Below, one piece after another: positions 11,501-18,395 of a DNA stretch of 20,391 nt; the first letter of the stretch is position 1; each line of letters starts with the position of its first letter. The position numbers were made by a program, and so were the translations under genes. The notes beneath the pieces were generated by a model that saw only the letters and a program-made list of their open reading frames with translations, had not been told where the DNA came from and did no database searches. This stretch comes from Paulinella micropora. Lineage: Eukaryota > Cercozoa > Imbricatea > Euglyphida. The stretch spans positions 41,321 to 61,711 of the forward strand of contig BJOX01000264.1 in NCBI GenBank assembly GCA_009731375.1. The letters run 5' to 3'.

Positions 11501-13234
11501 GGTCGAAGGCCCGTCGTACTCGGCAACCTCACCGCAATAAGCGGAAGACAAGAGAGCTGCGCGCTCGTCTGCGCTCACCACTTGCAGGCTCAACACGTCA
11601 GTCAACGCCCAGGCGCTGCTTCTGGTCATGACATCATGCAACAGAGTCACCAGCTGCCCCAGCAGAAGATTCATTCCTGGCTCCATGTATTTCACGGAGT
11701 TGTACGTAAGTGCAAGCTCGAGGTCCTCGCCCACTGCTCGCGCCCGCAGACTAAGGTCCCAGGGAACTCCGTCGAAGCAGCTGGCCTTGCCTGGATCAGC
11801 GGCCTGGCTTGCAGCCGAGGCTTTGGCTTCGATGCCGACCTCCGATTCAGCAGAAGCCCACACAAGCAGAGCCTGTGCAATCGGTCGGCAGTTGGCGACA
11901 GGCGCGGTCACGAGGGTCTTAGCCAGCAGAGCAAACGGCACGACATTGCGTCGGCCCTCTTCAACAGCAGCTGCAACCTGCTCGAGCAACTGCTCCAACG
12001 ACAGCGAGGACTCTGGGAACTGAGCCAGCACAGGATAAGCAGGGCCCTCGCCTTGGAAGTCTACGATGATGCCTCCTTGTCGCGTCAGGCGATGCAAGAG
12101 CAGCTGGAAGCACGCTAGCAGCAGAGTGCTCAATGGCTGTTTGCTCTCTTTTCGACGACCCATGAGCTCTTGCAGCTTCTTCGCCATTCCTTGCACTTGT
12201 TTGCACACTGTGGCGGAGCGGAAGGCTCCTGTGCTTGCAGGTTTTGTCCGGTCGAGTTTCCTGGGCTGATCGGCCCGCAGGTTGAGGGGCTCTGGATCGA
12301 GACGCAGCTTTTGCTTCCAGTAGTCCAATGAAACGTCATAACGCTCTTCCACACCGTACCGTGGCCCGGAGATCCAGTCTACTCCACGTGGTAATCCCAG
12401 AAGATCACTTAGTAGTGTTACAGAACGAAAGCAAGCGCCAGCACGCAAGATTGCGTTAGGAGATTTGTTTGACTCGCCGTCTTTGGAGTCGGCTTTGATG
12501 ACAAAGTGCCCTTGCAGGCGCACAAAACGTTGGTCTACTGTTCGGACCACTACAACTTGAGTGAGCGCGCTTCTTGGGTTCACTGACTGGCTCTGAGACT
12601 GCACGCTACTAGTAGGATCTGAGCATATCATACCGGGCACAAGCAACTGACTCGCTATTTTAGAAACATACGACCGATTCAGCACCTCACAGCTCTCAAT
12701 GCGCCATGGCCAGCCCTCAAAATCGGTGATAGCACCCAGCATGACGCCGTGACCGCCAAAGACCGAACTTGCGCGCTGAATGTCTACGGCACTGTCCACT
12801 TCCCATTCGATACGGCAACGTGCAAACACTCCCGAGTTGCTAGTGCGTGTCTGCTGAGTGAGTGGATCCACCACCTTGACTCCTCTGATACCGAACGCAT
12901 GTGGGTCATGCGTCTTTAGTTCAATAAGCCCTTTGCGAGCCAATGCAACTGGTAGAAGGTCTTCGACAGCGTTCCACCAAAGGAGCTCCATAGATTGCAA
13001 GTTGGCATTAGGAGGGAGGGAAATAGGAGGGGATTTTGCGATGATGGCGTTTGCGTCATCGATGACGGGCGTGAGGTCATGACAGGTAACCTTGAAGGAG
13101 AGTTCGCCGCTCAGGAGCTGACCTGGATGGGATAAAGTGTGAAGAAACACAAGTGAAAGCGGAAAGTTTTCTTTCCCCAAACACAACCCAGCACGAGTGT
13201 TTGACGAACAGATAGATAGATAAATAGATAGATG

Positions 13235-13266
<32 letters not shown>

Positions 13267-13710
13267 CCTTCAAAGGCAGCTCCTCCACGATAACGCGGAA
13301 NNNNNNNNNNAGATAGATAGATAGATAGATAGATAGACGGATAGATAGACGGATAGATACCTTCAAAGGCAGCTCCTCCACGATAACGCGGAATGTCGGA
13401 GGGGTGAAAGTTAATTTGATGAGGGGCAAGACGCAACGCGAAAGAGGGGAGGAGAAGAAAACCGGCGGTGATAACAAGAGTAGGTTTGAGGGAAGCTAGA
13501 AGATCAAAAACAGCATGCACCTTGGCCGAATACTCCTCATCGTTACGACACAACTAGCATAGCATAGCAGGGAGCAAAATGCAAACAGAAACAACAATCG
13601 CGTCTGAGTGCCTGGTTTGAATTCAGTCGCAGAGACAGACATGGTTTGTCTCTTTCTCGAGCACACAAACACACACACACTCACTCACTCACTCACTCTC
13701 TCTCTCTGTC

Positions 13711-13773
<63 letters not shown>

Positions 13774-13776
13774 CTT

Positions 13777-13855
<79 letters not shown>

Positions 13856-14061
13856 GGTACCTCTTCAAGGTTGGAATACATACTTGCCCATGCTCTGTTG
13901 CTCGTGGGCTTGGTTGGGTGCACAGGAAAGTGCAGAAAAGGAATGCCCTTTGACGCGCAGTACTGCTCCAGGAAAGGGTTGACACTGCAGACCGCTTTGA
14001 TGTGCCGCTGATATTTGTCGATAAAAGAAGAGGACATGGCCCCAGCGGAAAGAAACACCAT
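2735..14061 (-). CDS. Giant NRPS: formyltransferase-A-T-C-A-T with Pls-like membrane terminal region
   Basis: Proposed exons are 14061-13861, 13553-13361, 13122-3539 and 3340-2735, giving about 3527 residues and ending in TAG. Domains: formyltransferase 1-~358; half condensation 397-~665; adenylation ~672-1169; carrier ~1192-1263 (Ser1224); condensation ~1297-1719 (HHSVFDG, His1429, His1430, Asp1434); half condensation 1740-~2008; adenylation ~2015-2512; carrier ~2550-2620 (Ser2583); terminal membrane region from ~2658. No thioesterase or reductase domain is visible. Known chemistry: F domains formylate a carrier-bound aminoacyl group (LgrA of linear gramicidin); Pls-type termini join amino acids in a membrane enzyme. 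Inferred product: an N-formylated di- or oligopeptide of one repeated monomer. The Met at 14061 opens the first Rossmann strand (MVFLSAG), but an upstream exon cannot be excluded because of the N run at 14358-14444. NRPS identity is certain; exact ends are not. Confidence 0.9.
3341..3538 (-). other. Intron 3 of the NRPS gene (198 nt, in frame, stop-free)
   Basis: Donor GAG|GTCATG at 3539/3538; acceptor CCATCACAG| at 3341; phase 0. Removing it joins VVLSE to ARLYAHALEART, restoring the Pls-type third soluble block. The intron is 66 codons long with no stop, so the gene also reads straight through. Its would-be protein (hydrophobic, Cys-rich, no family match) breaks the beta-helix. Confidence 0.65.
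5655..5865 (-). other. Carrier domain T2
   Basis: Core FADLGLDSLMLARF with a canonical Asp-Ser; Ser2583 is the phosphopantetheine site. Helix 4 reads TTVRLLMDNDTANKLA, close to T1, suggesting that T1 and T2 are paralogues older than the cassette duplication. About 30 polar residues link it to the membrane region. Confidence 0.9.
5983..7473 (-). other. Adenylation domain A2
   Basis: Same motifs and same hand-read pocket code as A1 (D-M-V-N-L-G-G-V-A-K); the only residue difference seen is Val for Met shortly before A10. It should therefore activate the same amino acid as A1 and load T2 (Ser2583). Confidence 0.92.
5986..8296 (-). repeat. Module cassette copy 2 (half-C + A2), 2311-bp direct repeat
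   Basis: Second copy of the cassette at 10015-12325. Flanks are unrelated: upstream of this copy lies the full condensation domain, downstream the T2 carrier. At its linker end it has 6 extra bases (5980-5985), adding Arg-Pro to LPAP. Near-identity means very recent duplication, gene conversion, or assembly copying of one consensus into both places. Confidence 0.95.
7474..8299 (-). other. Half condensation domain before A2
   Basis: Same sequence as the piece before A1 (residues 1740-~2008), placed directly after the full condensation domain and without any HHxxxDG motif. Its presence at both sites follows from duplication of the whole half-C+A cassette. Confidence 0.7.
8360..9630 (-). other. 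Full condensation domain
   Basis: About residues 1297-1719. The second His of HHSVFDG (1429-1435) is the conserved catalytic residue and is intact. Later motifs IGMFVNIAVFR and HPCPFDLIVKRL match C5 and C6. It sits between T1 and the second cassette, so it should join the T1-bound (probably formylated) residue to the one on T2. It is followed by an extra half condensation domain, so this module has one and a half C domains. Confidence 0.9.
9730..9943 (-). other. Carrier domain T1 with atypical core (LGLASL)
   Basis: About 70 residues forming a four-helix carrier pattern, with core FFRLGLASLMMARF. Ser1224 is the expected phosphopantetheine site. The usual Asp or His before the Ser is Ala, whereas T2 keeps LGLDSL. 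Function is probably retained because the Ser is present, but loading could be slower. It holds the residue expected to be formylated. Confidence 0.85.
10012..11502 (-). other. Adenylation domain A1
   Basis: Activates an amino acid as aminoacyl-AMP and loads the carrier that follows. Motifs in order: A2-like KAGGAYVPMDP, A3 FTSGSTGQPKG, A4 TFDMHVVE, A5 NGYGPTETAVA, A7 MYRTGDLVRW, A8 GRIDFQVKLNGYRIELGEIE, A10 SSGKVDRKQL with the catalytic Lys. All are intact. Aligning by eye to GrsA, the pocket code reads D-M-V-N-L-G-G-V-A-K. The leading Asp says an alpha-amino acid; I do not recognise the code and do not assign a substrate. Confidence 0.92.
10015..12325 (-). repeat. Module cassette copy 1 (half-C + A1), 2311-bp direct repeat
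   Basis: Matches 5986-8296 base for base at an offset of 4029 bp (1343 codons, so the frame is kept), apart from two substitutions seen by eye (10078 T against C; 10082 C against A). The first makes Met against Val in a SVF(M/V)RMEEF segment. The repeat starts exactly at the DYWKQKL segment of the half condensation domain and ends in the linker after the last adenylation motif. A shared 15-base block continues past a 6-base indel at the linker end. Confidence 0.95.
11503..12328 (-). other. Half condensation domain before A1
   Basis: About residues 397-665. It begins LDYWKQKLRLDPEPLNL and ends LALTYNSVKYMEPGMNLL, as the C-terminal lobe of a condensation domain does, but the N-terminal lobe and its HHxxxDG catalytic motif are absent. 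It should not condense anything alone; it may be a structural platform for the adenylation domain. Its twin is at 7474-8299. Confidence 0.7.
13209..13360. repeat. GATA microsatellite with embedded gap
   Basis: Plus-strand GATA repeats at 13209-13266 and 13311-13360, separated by a non-repeat block and ten N. They lie inside intron 2, directly against its donor site. Confidence 0.9.
13301..13310. other. Assembly gap (10 N) flanked by a duplicated ~42-bp block
   Basis: The block ending ...ACGATAACGCGGAA occurs just left of the gap (about 13259-13300) and again at 13352-13393. A fixed 10-N spacer with the same sequence on both sides is typical of two contig ends that really overlap, so the intron-side copy is probably not real. 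Confidence 0.8.
13554..13860 (-). other. Intron 1 of the NRPS gene (307 nt, microsatellite-filled)
   Basis: Donor GAG|GTACCT at 13861/13860; acceptor GCTATGCTAG| at 13554, next exon from 13553. It splits the gene between complete codons (phase 0), joining NLEE to LCRNDEE. Most of its length is CA, TC and TCTA repeat (written on the plus strand). Frames on the two sides differ, so splicing is needed to read the F domain through. Confidence 0.75.
13662..13856. repeat. Compound CA / CACT / TC / TCTA microsatellite inside intron 1
   Basis: Order on the plus strand: CA, CACT, TC, about 16 TCTA units, a long TC tract with some TTTC, then CA up to the donor GTACCT of intron 1. Open frames through it are repeat artefacts. 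Confidence 0.95.
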
Positions 14062-14357
14062 GTCAGGGATAGCCAAGTCAGATTCACCTAGAGTGAGCAA
14101 AATGCAGCAAGGCAGTAGTGCGAACGAAAACTTTCGACCTAAGCAAATGCCTACACTACTCGCCTTCTGACATGCTGCCTGCCTCTCTTGGCCTAGGTTG
14201 GTGTACCGCTTTGAGCCGCGTTGCAAGCACTTGCTTGAGCCATCTTGATTAAGTACACTTGCCCTTCTCGGAAACACTTACCGAAGTCTAATGAAGACGC
14301 AAGAAAGCATACATGTTAGTAACATGCATGCATAAATACACAAGAGGGGGGGGGGGG

Positions 14358-14444
14358 NNNNNNNNNNNNNNNNNNNNNNNNNNNNNNNNNNNNNNNNNNN
14401 NNNNNNNNNNNNNNNNNNNNNNNNNNNNNNNNNNNNNNNNNNNN
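14358..14444. other. Assembly gap (87 N)
   Basis: Run of N preceded by a G homopolymer (14346-14357). It truncates one copy of the dispersed repeat at 14445 and hides whatever lies upstream of the NRPS gene. Confidence 0.99.
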
Positions 14445-14653
14445 GATCAGCCAACGTATATGGTCAACCACGCACAGCCCCAACTTCCTCCTCTCTCTTT
14501 CACTTTTTCTCACGAAAAAGAAAAGAGAGGGGGGGCCGCCAGACATAAACTACTACACTTTTACAATAACATATATATTCATATCATATTATAATATTAT
14601 CACTACTGAATATATCTAAACATAAATATTAATATTAATAATANNNNNNNNNN

Positions 14654-14684
<31 letters not shown>

Positions 14685-14860
14685 TAATAATATTAATACT
14701 GAGCCGCTGAATACTAATTTAATATCTTCCTTAATACGCTCAACTGAACAACTAGGTTTCCACCTTAGATAAAGGTATAACTTACAAGCTATACTTTTCA
14801 CGTGGACGTTCCCTGAGCCCGATTGTAAAATTGTTCTCTCAATAAAAGCGAAGAAGAAGA

Positions 14861-14865
<5 letters not shown>
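14445..14865 (-). repeat. Dispersed microsatellite-bounded repeat, copy 1 (inverted)
   Basis: Reverse complement of the units at 19388-19763 and 19823-20178. Landmarks on its own strand: CTTCTTCTTCGCTTTTATTG, GGGAACGTCCACGTGAAAAG, a TTTAGCGGCTCGGTATT-like segment (here CAGCGGCTCAGTATT), an AT-rich middle of ATTAATATT units, TTTATGTCTGGCGGCC, a C/T hairpin and GTGCGTGGTTGACCATATAC. It is interrupted by a 10-N gap (14644-14653) with TTA repeats and bounded by GA repeat on one side and the 87-N gap on the other. No coding capacity recognised. Confidence 0.92.
14644..14653. other. Assembly gap (10 N) next to a TTA microsatellite
   Basis: Ten N followed by TTA repeats (14654-14680) within dispersed repeat copy 1. 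Copies 2 and 3 show short ATTAATATT units here, so the TTA array is an expansion or assembly fault specific to this copy. Confidence 0.95.
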
Positions 14866-14948
<83 letters not shown>

Positions 14949-14949
14949 C
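14866..14949. repeat. AG microsatellite
   Basis: About 84 bases of AG with one TGAG interruption, directly against the CTTCTTCTTC end of dispersed repeat copy 1. Confidence 0.97.
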
Positions 14950-14999
14950 AAGTGGTATTAGTGATAAAAGTCATGGTACTGCGAACCTCCGTGCGCACG

Positions 15000-15210
15000 T
15001 CAAAATTAAATTACATTTCTTTACATTACATAACATTAAATTACATTACATCACACACACACACACACATACATACAAACACACACAACGTATTTTGAAG
15101 GTTACCACCTCGGTTTATTTAATACTTAGCGCAGTATCAAGTTTTACTGGTCCTCCCTTGAATAATCCGTTTATTCTAAATAAAAGATGGAGAGAGAGAG
15201 AGAAACGATA
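15000..15210. other. TTACAT/CA repeat and AT-rich DNA, no gene
   Basis: Degenerate ACATTA/TTACAT repeats near 15005-15045, then CA repeats (15051-15090), then unassigned sequence up to a short AG tract ahead of the reverse transcriptase fragment. Nothing coding is recognised. Confidence 0.6.
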
Positions 15211-15213
15211 ACG

Positions 15214-15360
15214 CATGGAATCCCACAGGGCAGTACACTGTCAACTACCCTTCCTTCTATACATAAATGATATATGATAATCACCCGATTCACCCGACAC
15301 ATCACAAATGGCACAGTCTATACATATGCTGACGGCACCACACTGGTGGTCACTGTCTAT
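15214..15360 (+). pseudogene. Non-LTR retrotransposon reverse transcriptase fragment, frameshifted
   Basis: Reads HGIPQGSTLS from about 15214, the highly conserved RT block before the palm hairpin. A +1 shift then gives LPFLLYINDI (15248-15274), the usual continuation in LINE-type RTs, and a second shift gives VYTYADGTTLVVT (15316-15354), the catalytic block with YADD changed to YADG. There are two frameshifts, an in-frame stop and a lost catalytic Asp, so it is dead. No flanking endonuclease, RNase H or poly(A) end is visible. The distance between the blocks is normal for the family, so it is a decayed contiguous piece. Confidence 0.8.
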
Positions 15361-15623
15361 CCACACCTCATTAAAAATATAAGTATATGGGCACACTGTG
15401 CGGCTAAGTCTGTGCCGCACACATGATAAAAACAAAAAATACATAGTATGATTATTTTAAGATACCCCTTGCAACCCCTCGTCAATATCCATAAGCGTAT
15501 CAGCCCCGCGCTCCCATGCTCCTCTATTACATAACTAAAACTCCTAGTTCTAGATCTAGACCTCTATAACCTATACATATACAGGGCATACACACTGGCA
15601 CATTAATCAGTGGGTTAGCGAGC

Positions 15624-15665
15624 ACCGTATCTACCGTAGGTACTTTTCGACCGCAGATACGGTAG
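15624..15665. other. Inverted repeat with nested arms
   Basis: ACCGTATCT (15624-15632) pairs with AGATACGGT (15655-15663), and the partly overlapping CTACCGTA (15631-15638) pairs with TACGGTAG (15658-15665). Two alternative stems can form over a loop of about 20 bases. It could be the end of an unidentified element; no function is assigned. Confidence 0.55.
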
Positions 15666-15940
15666 GTTTTACTGAAATTTTCTTCACTTTTTTACCTTAG
15701 TGTTTTACAGTAGCTGTAGATACACATTGGTGGGGTTGCATGTCTTCCTTCATCAAGGTTTCTCTTGGTGTTACAAGTCACAGCTGCCGTACTCGTAGGT
15801 ATGATAAGAATGGCTTCATTTAGCATAGCCTATATGTGACTCTCATAATACATATTGCATCACCGCAGCTTTTTTTTATTCTAGAATTTTTTTTCCTAGC
15901 CTGCTTTATTTATTTTTCTTTTTTCTTTTCTTTTTTTTTT

Positions 15941-16431
15941 CACCACTTAGAATTTTAATCATCAGTGTGTTGAACTTGTAGTAAACTCAAAAATAAATTG
16001 AGACAGAGAAGAAAAGAGAGCAAAAACAGAGGTAAAATATAAGCTAATTAAAACAAAAGCAATAGCAAAGAAAACAAACAGACGCAGGCAAACAAGCAAA
16101 GAGCAGGAGGAGACATATGAGGAAAGGATGAAACATGCGAATGCCCAAATAGAAGAAGATCGATATATCGCAGGTAAGAAGCTGGTCATATAATGGACTA
16201 AATGCTCGAAGCGTAGTTGCCAGGATCCTTGACCCCCGGGCCCCTAGTGTTTATGAGGACTTATGGAGGGAAGGATGCACGTAAGGCTAATACAAGGAAG
16301 AAGAGCTTAGCACGCCTCGGGCATGTAGCCCATTGAAAACGGACCACATACCCGAGACATACTAATCTCACTATCATTGTAGGCCAAAACATGCCTCCCT
16401 CCCCCACATAGCCCCCCGCAAGCACACAAAC
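15941..16431 (-). repeat. ~490-bp SINE-like unit, copy A
   Basis: Matches 16440-16921 at an offset near 499 bp with scattered substitutions and small indels (roughly 85-90% by eye). On the minus strand it starts TTTGTGTGCTTGCGGGGGGC and ends AAAATTCTAAGTGGTGAAAA followed by an A-rich run (plus 15870-15940 is T-rich), as a retroposed short element would. A GGGTCAAGGATCC segment is only loosely like a pol III B box. No protein is recognised. Confidence 0.8.
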
Positions 16432-16439
16432 TATTTTTT

Positions 16440-16921
16440 TTCAACTTAGAATTTTAATCATTACTGCATTGAACTTGTAGTAAACTCAATAGTGAAATAA
16501 GTCCTAGTAGAAAAGAGAGCAAACAGAGAAAAATAAAGGCTAATCAAAACAAAAGCAATAGAAAAGGAAAAACGACGCAGGCAAACAAGCAAAGAGCACG
16601 AGGAGACACATGAGGAAAGGATGAAACATGTGAAAGCTCAAATAATAGAAGATCAATATATCGCAGGTAAGAAGCTGGCCATATAATAGTCTAAATGCCC
16701 GAAGAGTTTAGTTGCACGGATCCTCGACCCCCCTAGTGTTTATGAGGACTTATGGAGGGAAGGATGCACGTAAGGCTCATAGAAGAAAGAAGAGCTTAGC
16801 ACGCCTCGGGCATGTAGCACATTGAATACGGACCATTTACCCGAGACATACTAATCTCCCTATCATTGTAGGCCAAAACATGCCTCCCTCCCACACATAG
16901 CCCCCCGCAAGCACACAAACA
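16440..16921 (-). repeat. ~490-bp SINE-like unit, copy B (tandem)
   Basis: Second unit, also followed on its minus strand by a short A run (plus 16433-16440). B-box-like GGGTCGAGGATCC. The stem around CTCGGGCATGT / ACATACCCGAG seen in copy A is partly lost here. At its other end it abuts the TACA array. Confidence 0.8.
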
Positions 16922-17884
16922 TACGCAAAATAAATATAAATACAACCACATACATACAACGTTAATATATTTAGATATATATATAAAAGAAAAAAAACAT
17001 GTATAAGCACATAAATACATAAACATATATATAGTACACATAAATACATGTACACATACATACACACATAGCATATATAACATGCATACTACGACATACA
17101 TACATACATACATACATACAAACATACATACATACATACATACAATGATAAACACACATACATACACACATACATGCATATAGAAGAGATATACATACAC
17201 ACATATATACATTCATACTTATGCATTGTAACATATATACACATACATACATATGTACATACATACATACATACATACATACAAACATACATACATACGG
17301 ATATACATACAAACATTCATACTTACATAGATACATACATACATAGATACATACATACATACATACATACATACCATACATACATACCATACATACATAC
17401 CATACATACATACATACATATATAGATGCATACATACATACATACAAACATGCGTACATACATACATAGATATATACATACATACATACATACATACATA
17501 TTTGCATGAATAAATACATATGTATATACATGCATACATATATACATACATACAAACATATATACATACATACATACATACATACATACATAACATACAT
17601 ACATACATACATACATACATACATGCATGCATGCATACATACATACATGCATACATATATACATACATACATACAAATATATATACATTCAATCTACATA
17701 CAATATCAACAAAATGTACTACTACATATAATATATATACAGTACATACATAGATACTCATACATTTATGCATGCATGCATACATATATACATACATACA
17801 GACATAGATAAATACATATATACATACATACATACATACAAGCATACATATATTATCACACACATTCATCAATACATACATACA

Positions 17885-17920
<36 letters not shown>

Positions 17921-17960
17921 TGCATACATATATACACACATACATAACATACATACATAC
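16922..17960. repeat. Long TACA (ACAT) microsatellite, about 1 kb
   Basis: Imperfect tandem ACAT units with many single-base variants (TATA, TGCA, AAACAT, GATA). Period 4 gives long stop-free frames on both strands (Tyr-Val-Cys-Met or Thr-His-Ile-Tyr patterns); these are not genes. Confidence 0.97.
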
Positions 17961-18163
17961 CCTACCAACCCTACCAACCCTACCTACCCTACCTACCCTA
18001 CCTACCTTACCTACCCTACCTACCCCTTCCTACCCCTACCTACCCTACCTACCCTATCTATACTACCCTACCTACCCTACCTACCCTACCCACCCTACCC
18101 ACCCTACCCACCCTACCTACCCCACCTACCCTACCTACCCTACCTACCCTACCTACCCTATCT
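17961..18163. repeat. CCTA / CCCTA tract, about 200 bp
   Basis: Units alternate between CCTA and CCCTA (with a few CCAA and CCCA), following directly from the TACA array. The complementary strand is TAGG/TAGGG with many GGG runs, so G-quadruplex formation is possible. It resembles but does not match a telomere repeat and is internal. Confidence 0.95.
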
Positions 18164-18196
18164 TTTTTTTCTTGTTTGTGCGTCCTCTCGGAGTTT

Positions 18197-18199
18197 GAG

Positions 18200-18243
<44 letters not shown>

Positions 18244-18395
18244 CATATATATACATATATTTATAATGTATATATATATATATATATATATACAAATTAA
18301 ACACACACACACACGTGCACATACACACATACAAATTAAACACACACACACACACATCCATACATACATACATACATACATACACACATACACAC
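18197..18395. repeat. Compound TC / TA / CA / TACA microsatellite
   Basis: TC (18197-18230), TA with TATACA (18229-18294), CA with two ACAAATTAAACACAC blocks, then TACA. Simple repeat only. Confidence 0.95.

Larger units (their letters stand above)
13123..13360 (-). other. Intron 2 of the NRPS gene (238 nt as assembled, GATA-filled, with gap)
   Basis: Donor GAAG|GTATCTATC at 13361/13360; acceptor CATCCAG| at 13123, next exon from 13122. The split codon is G|GT (phase 1), giving AAFEGQLLSGE, which matches the formyltransferase fold. It contains GATA repeats, a 10-N gap at 13301-13310 and a second copy of the donor-side exon end at about 13259-13300. The true length is uncertain. Confidence 0.75.
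12443..14061 (-). other. NRPS N-terminal formyltransferase (F) domain
   Basis: Residues 1-~358, assembled over three exons. The Rossmann half has MVFLSAG, then HIKAVCSV and a 'CASKGIPFL' segment as in Met-tRNA formyltransferase relatives. The signature INFHPSDIPRYRGG gives Asn115 and His117, and VIDDANAII gives Asp153. The Asn-to-Asp distance of 38 residues equals that of the catalytic Asn106/His108/Asp144 set in E. coli glycinamide ribonucleotide transformylase, which independently supports the two predicted splices. A C-terminal OB-like half follows (about residues 205-358, including GVKVVDP and LVPGMI...VRLQG). Expected role: transfer of formyl from 10-formyl-tetrahydrofolate to the amino group of the residue on the first carrier domain. 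Such start domains are known in bacterial NRPSs; one in a eukaryote-type gene is unusual. Confidence 0.82.

Noticed and set aside
5867-12269. Plus-strand open frames of up to 300 codons opposite the NRPS cassettes
   Set aside because: They are antisense shadows in GC-rich coding DNA, occur in the same form in both cassette copies, and contain no domain I recognise.
13361-13477. Reading the NRPS frame straight upstream from 13122 through the GATA repeat to a Met at 13477
   Set aside because: That frame crosses the 10-N gap and repeated Leu-Ser-Ile-Tyr repeats. The neighbouring frame at 13553-13361 carries the real formyltransferase signature, and splicing restores the family spacing of the catalytic residues.
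13608-14011. Plus-strand frames of about 120 codons with Ser-Leu-Ser-Leu and Thr-His-Thr-His runs
   Set aside because: Translation of TC, TCTA and CA microsatellite lying in intron 1 of the minus-strand gene.
15962-16189. 75-codon hydrophobic minus-strand frame in the SINE-like unit
   Set aside because: The frame is not kept in the tandem copy, which has indels; it is the complement of an A-rich stretch.
16922-17960. CRISPR-like array
   Set aside because: There are no constant repeats separated by unique spacers, only a degenerate 4-bp microsatellite.
16922-17977. Open frames of up to 252 codons in the TACA array
   Set aside because: Stop-free frames follow from the period-4 repeat on both strands; composition is pure repeat.
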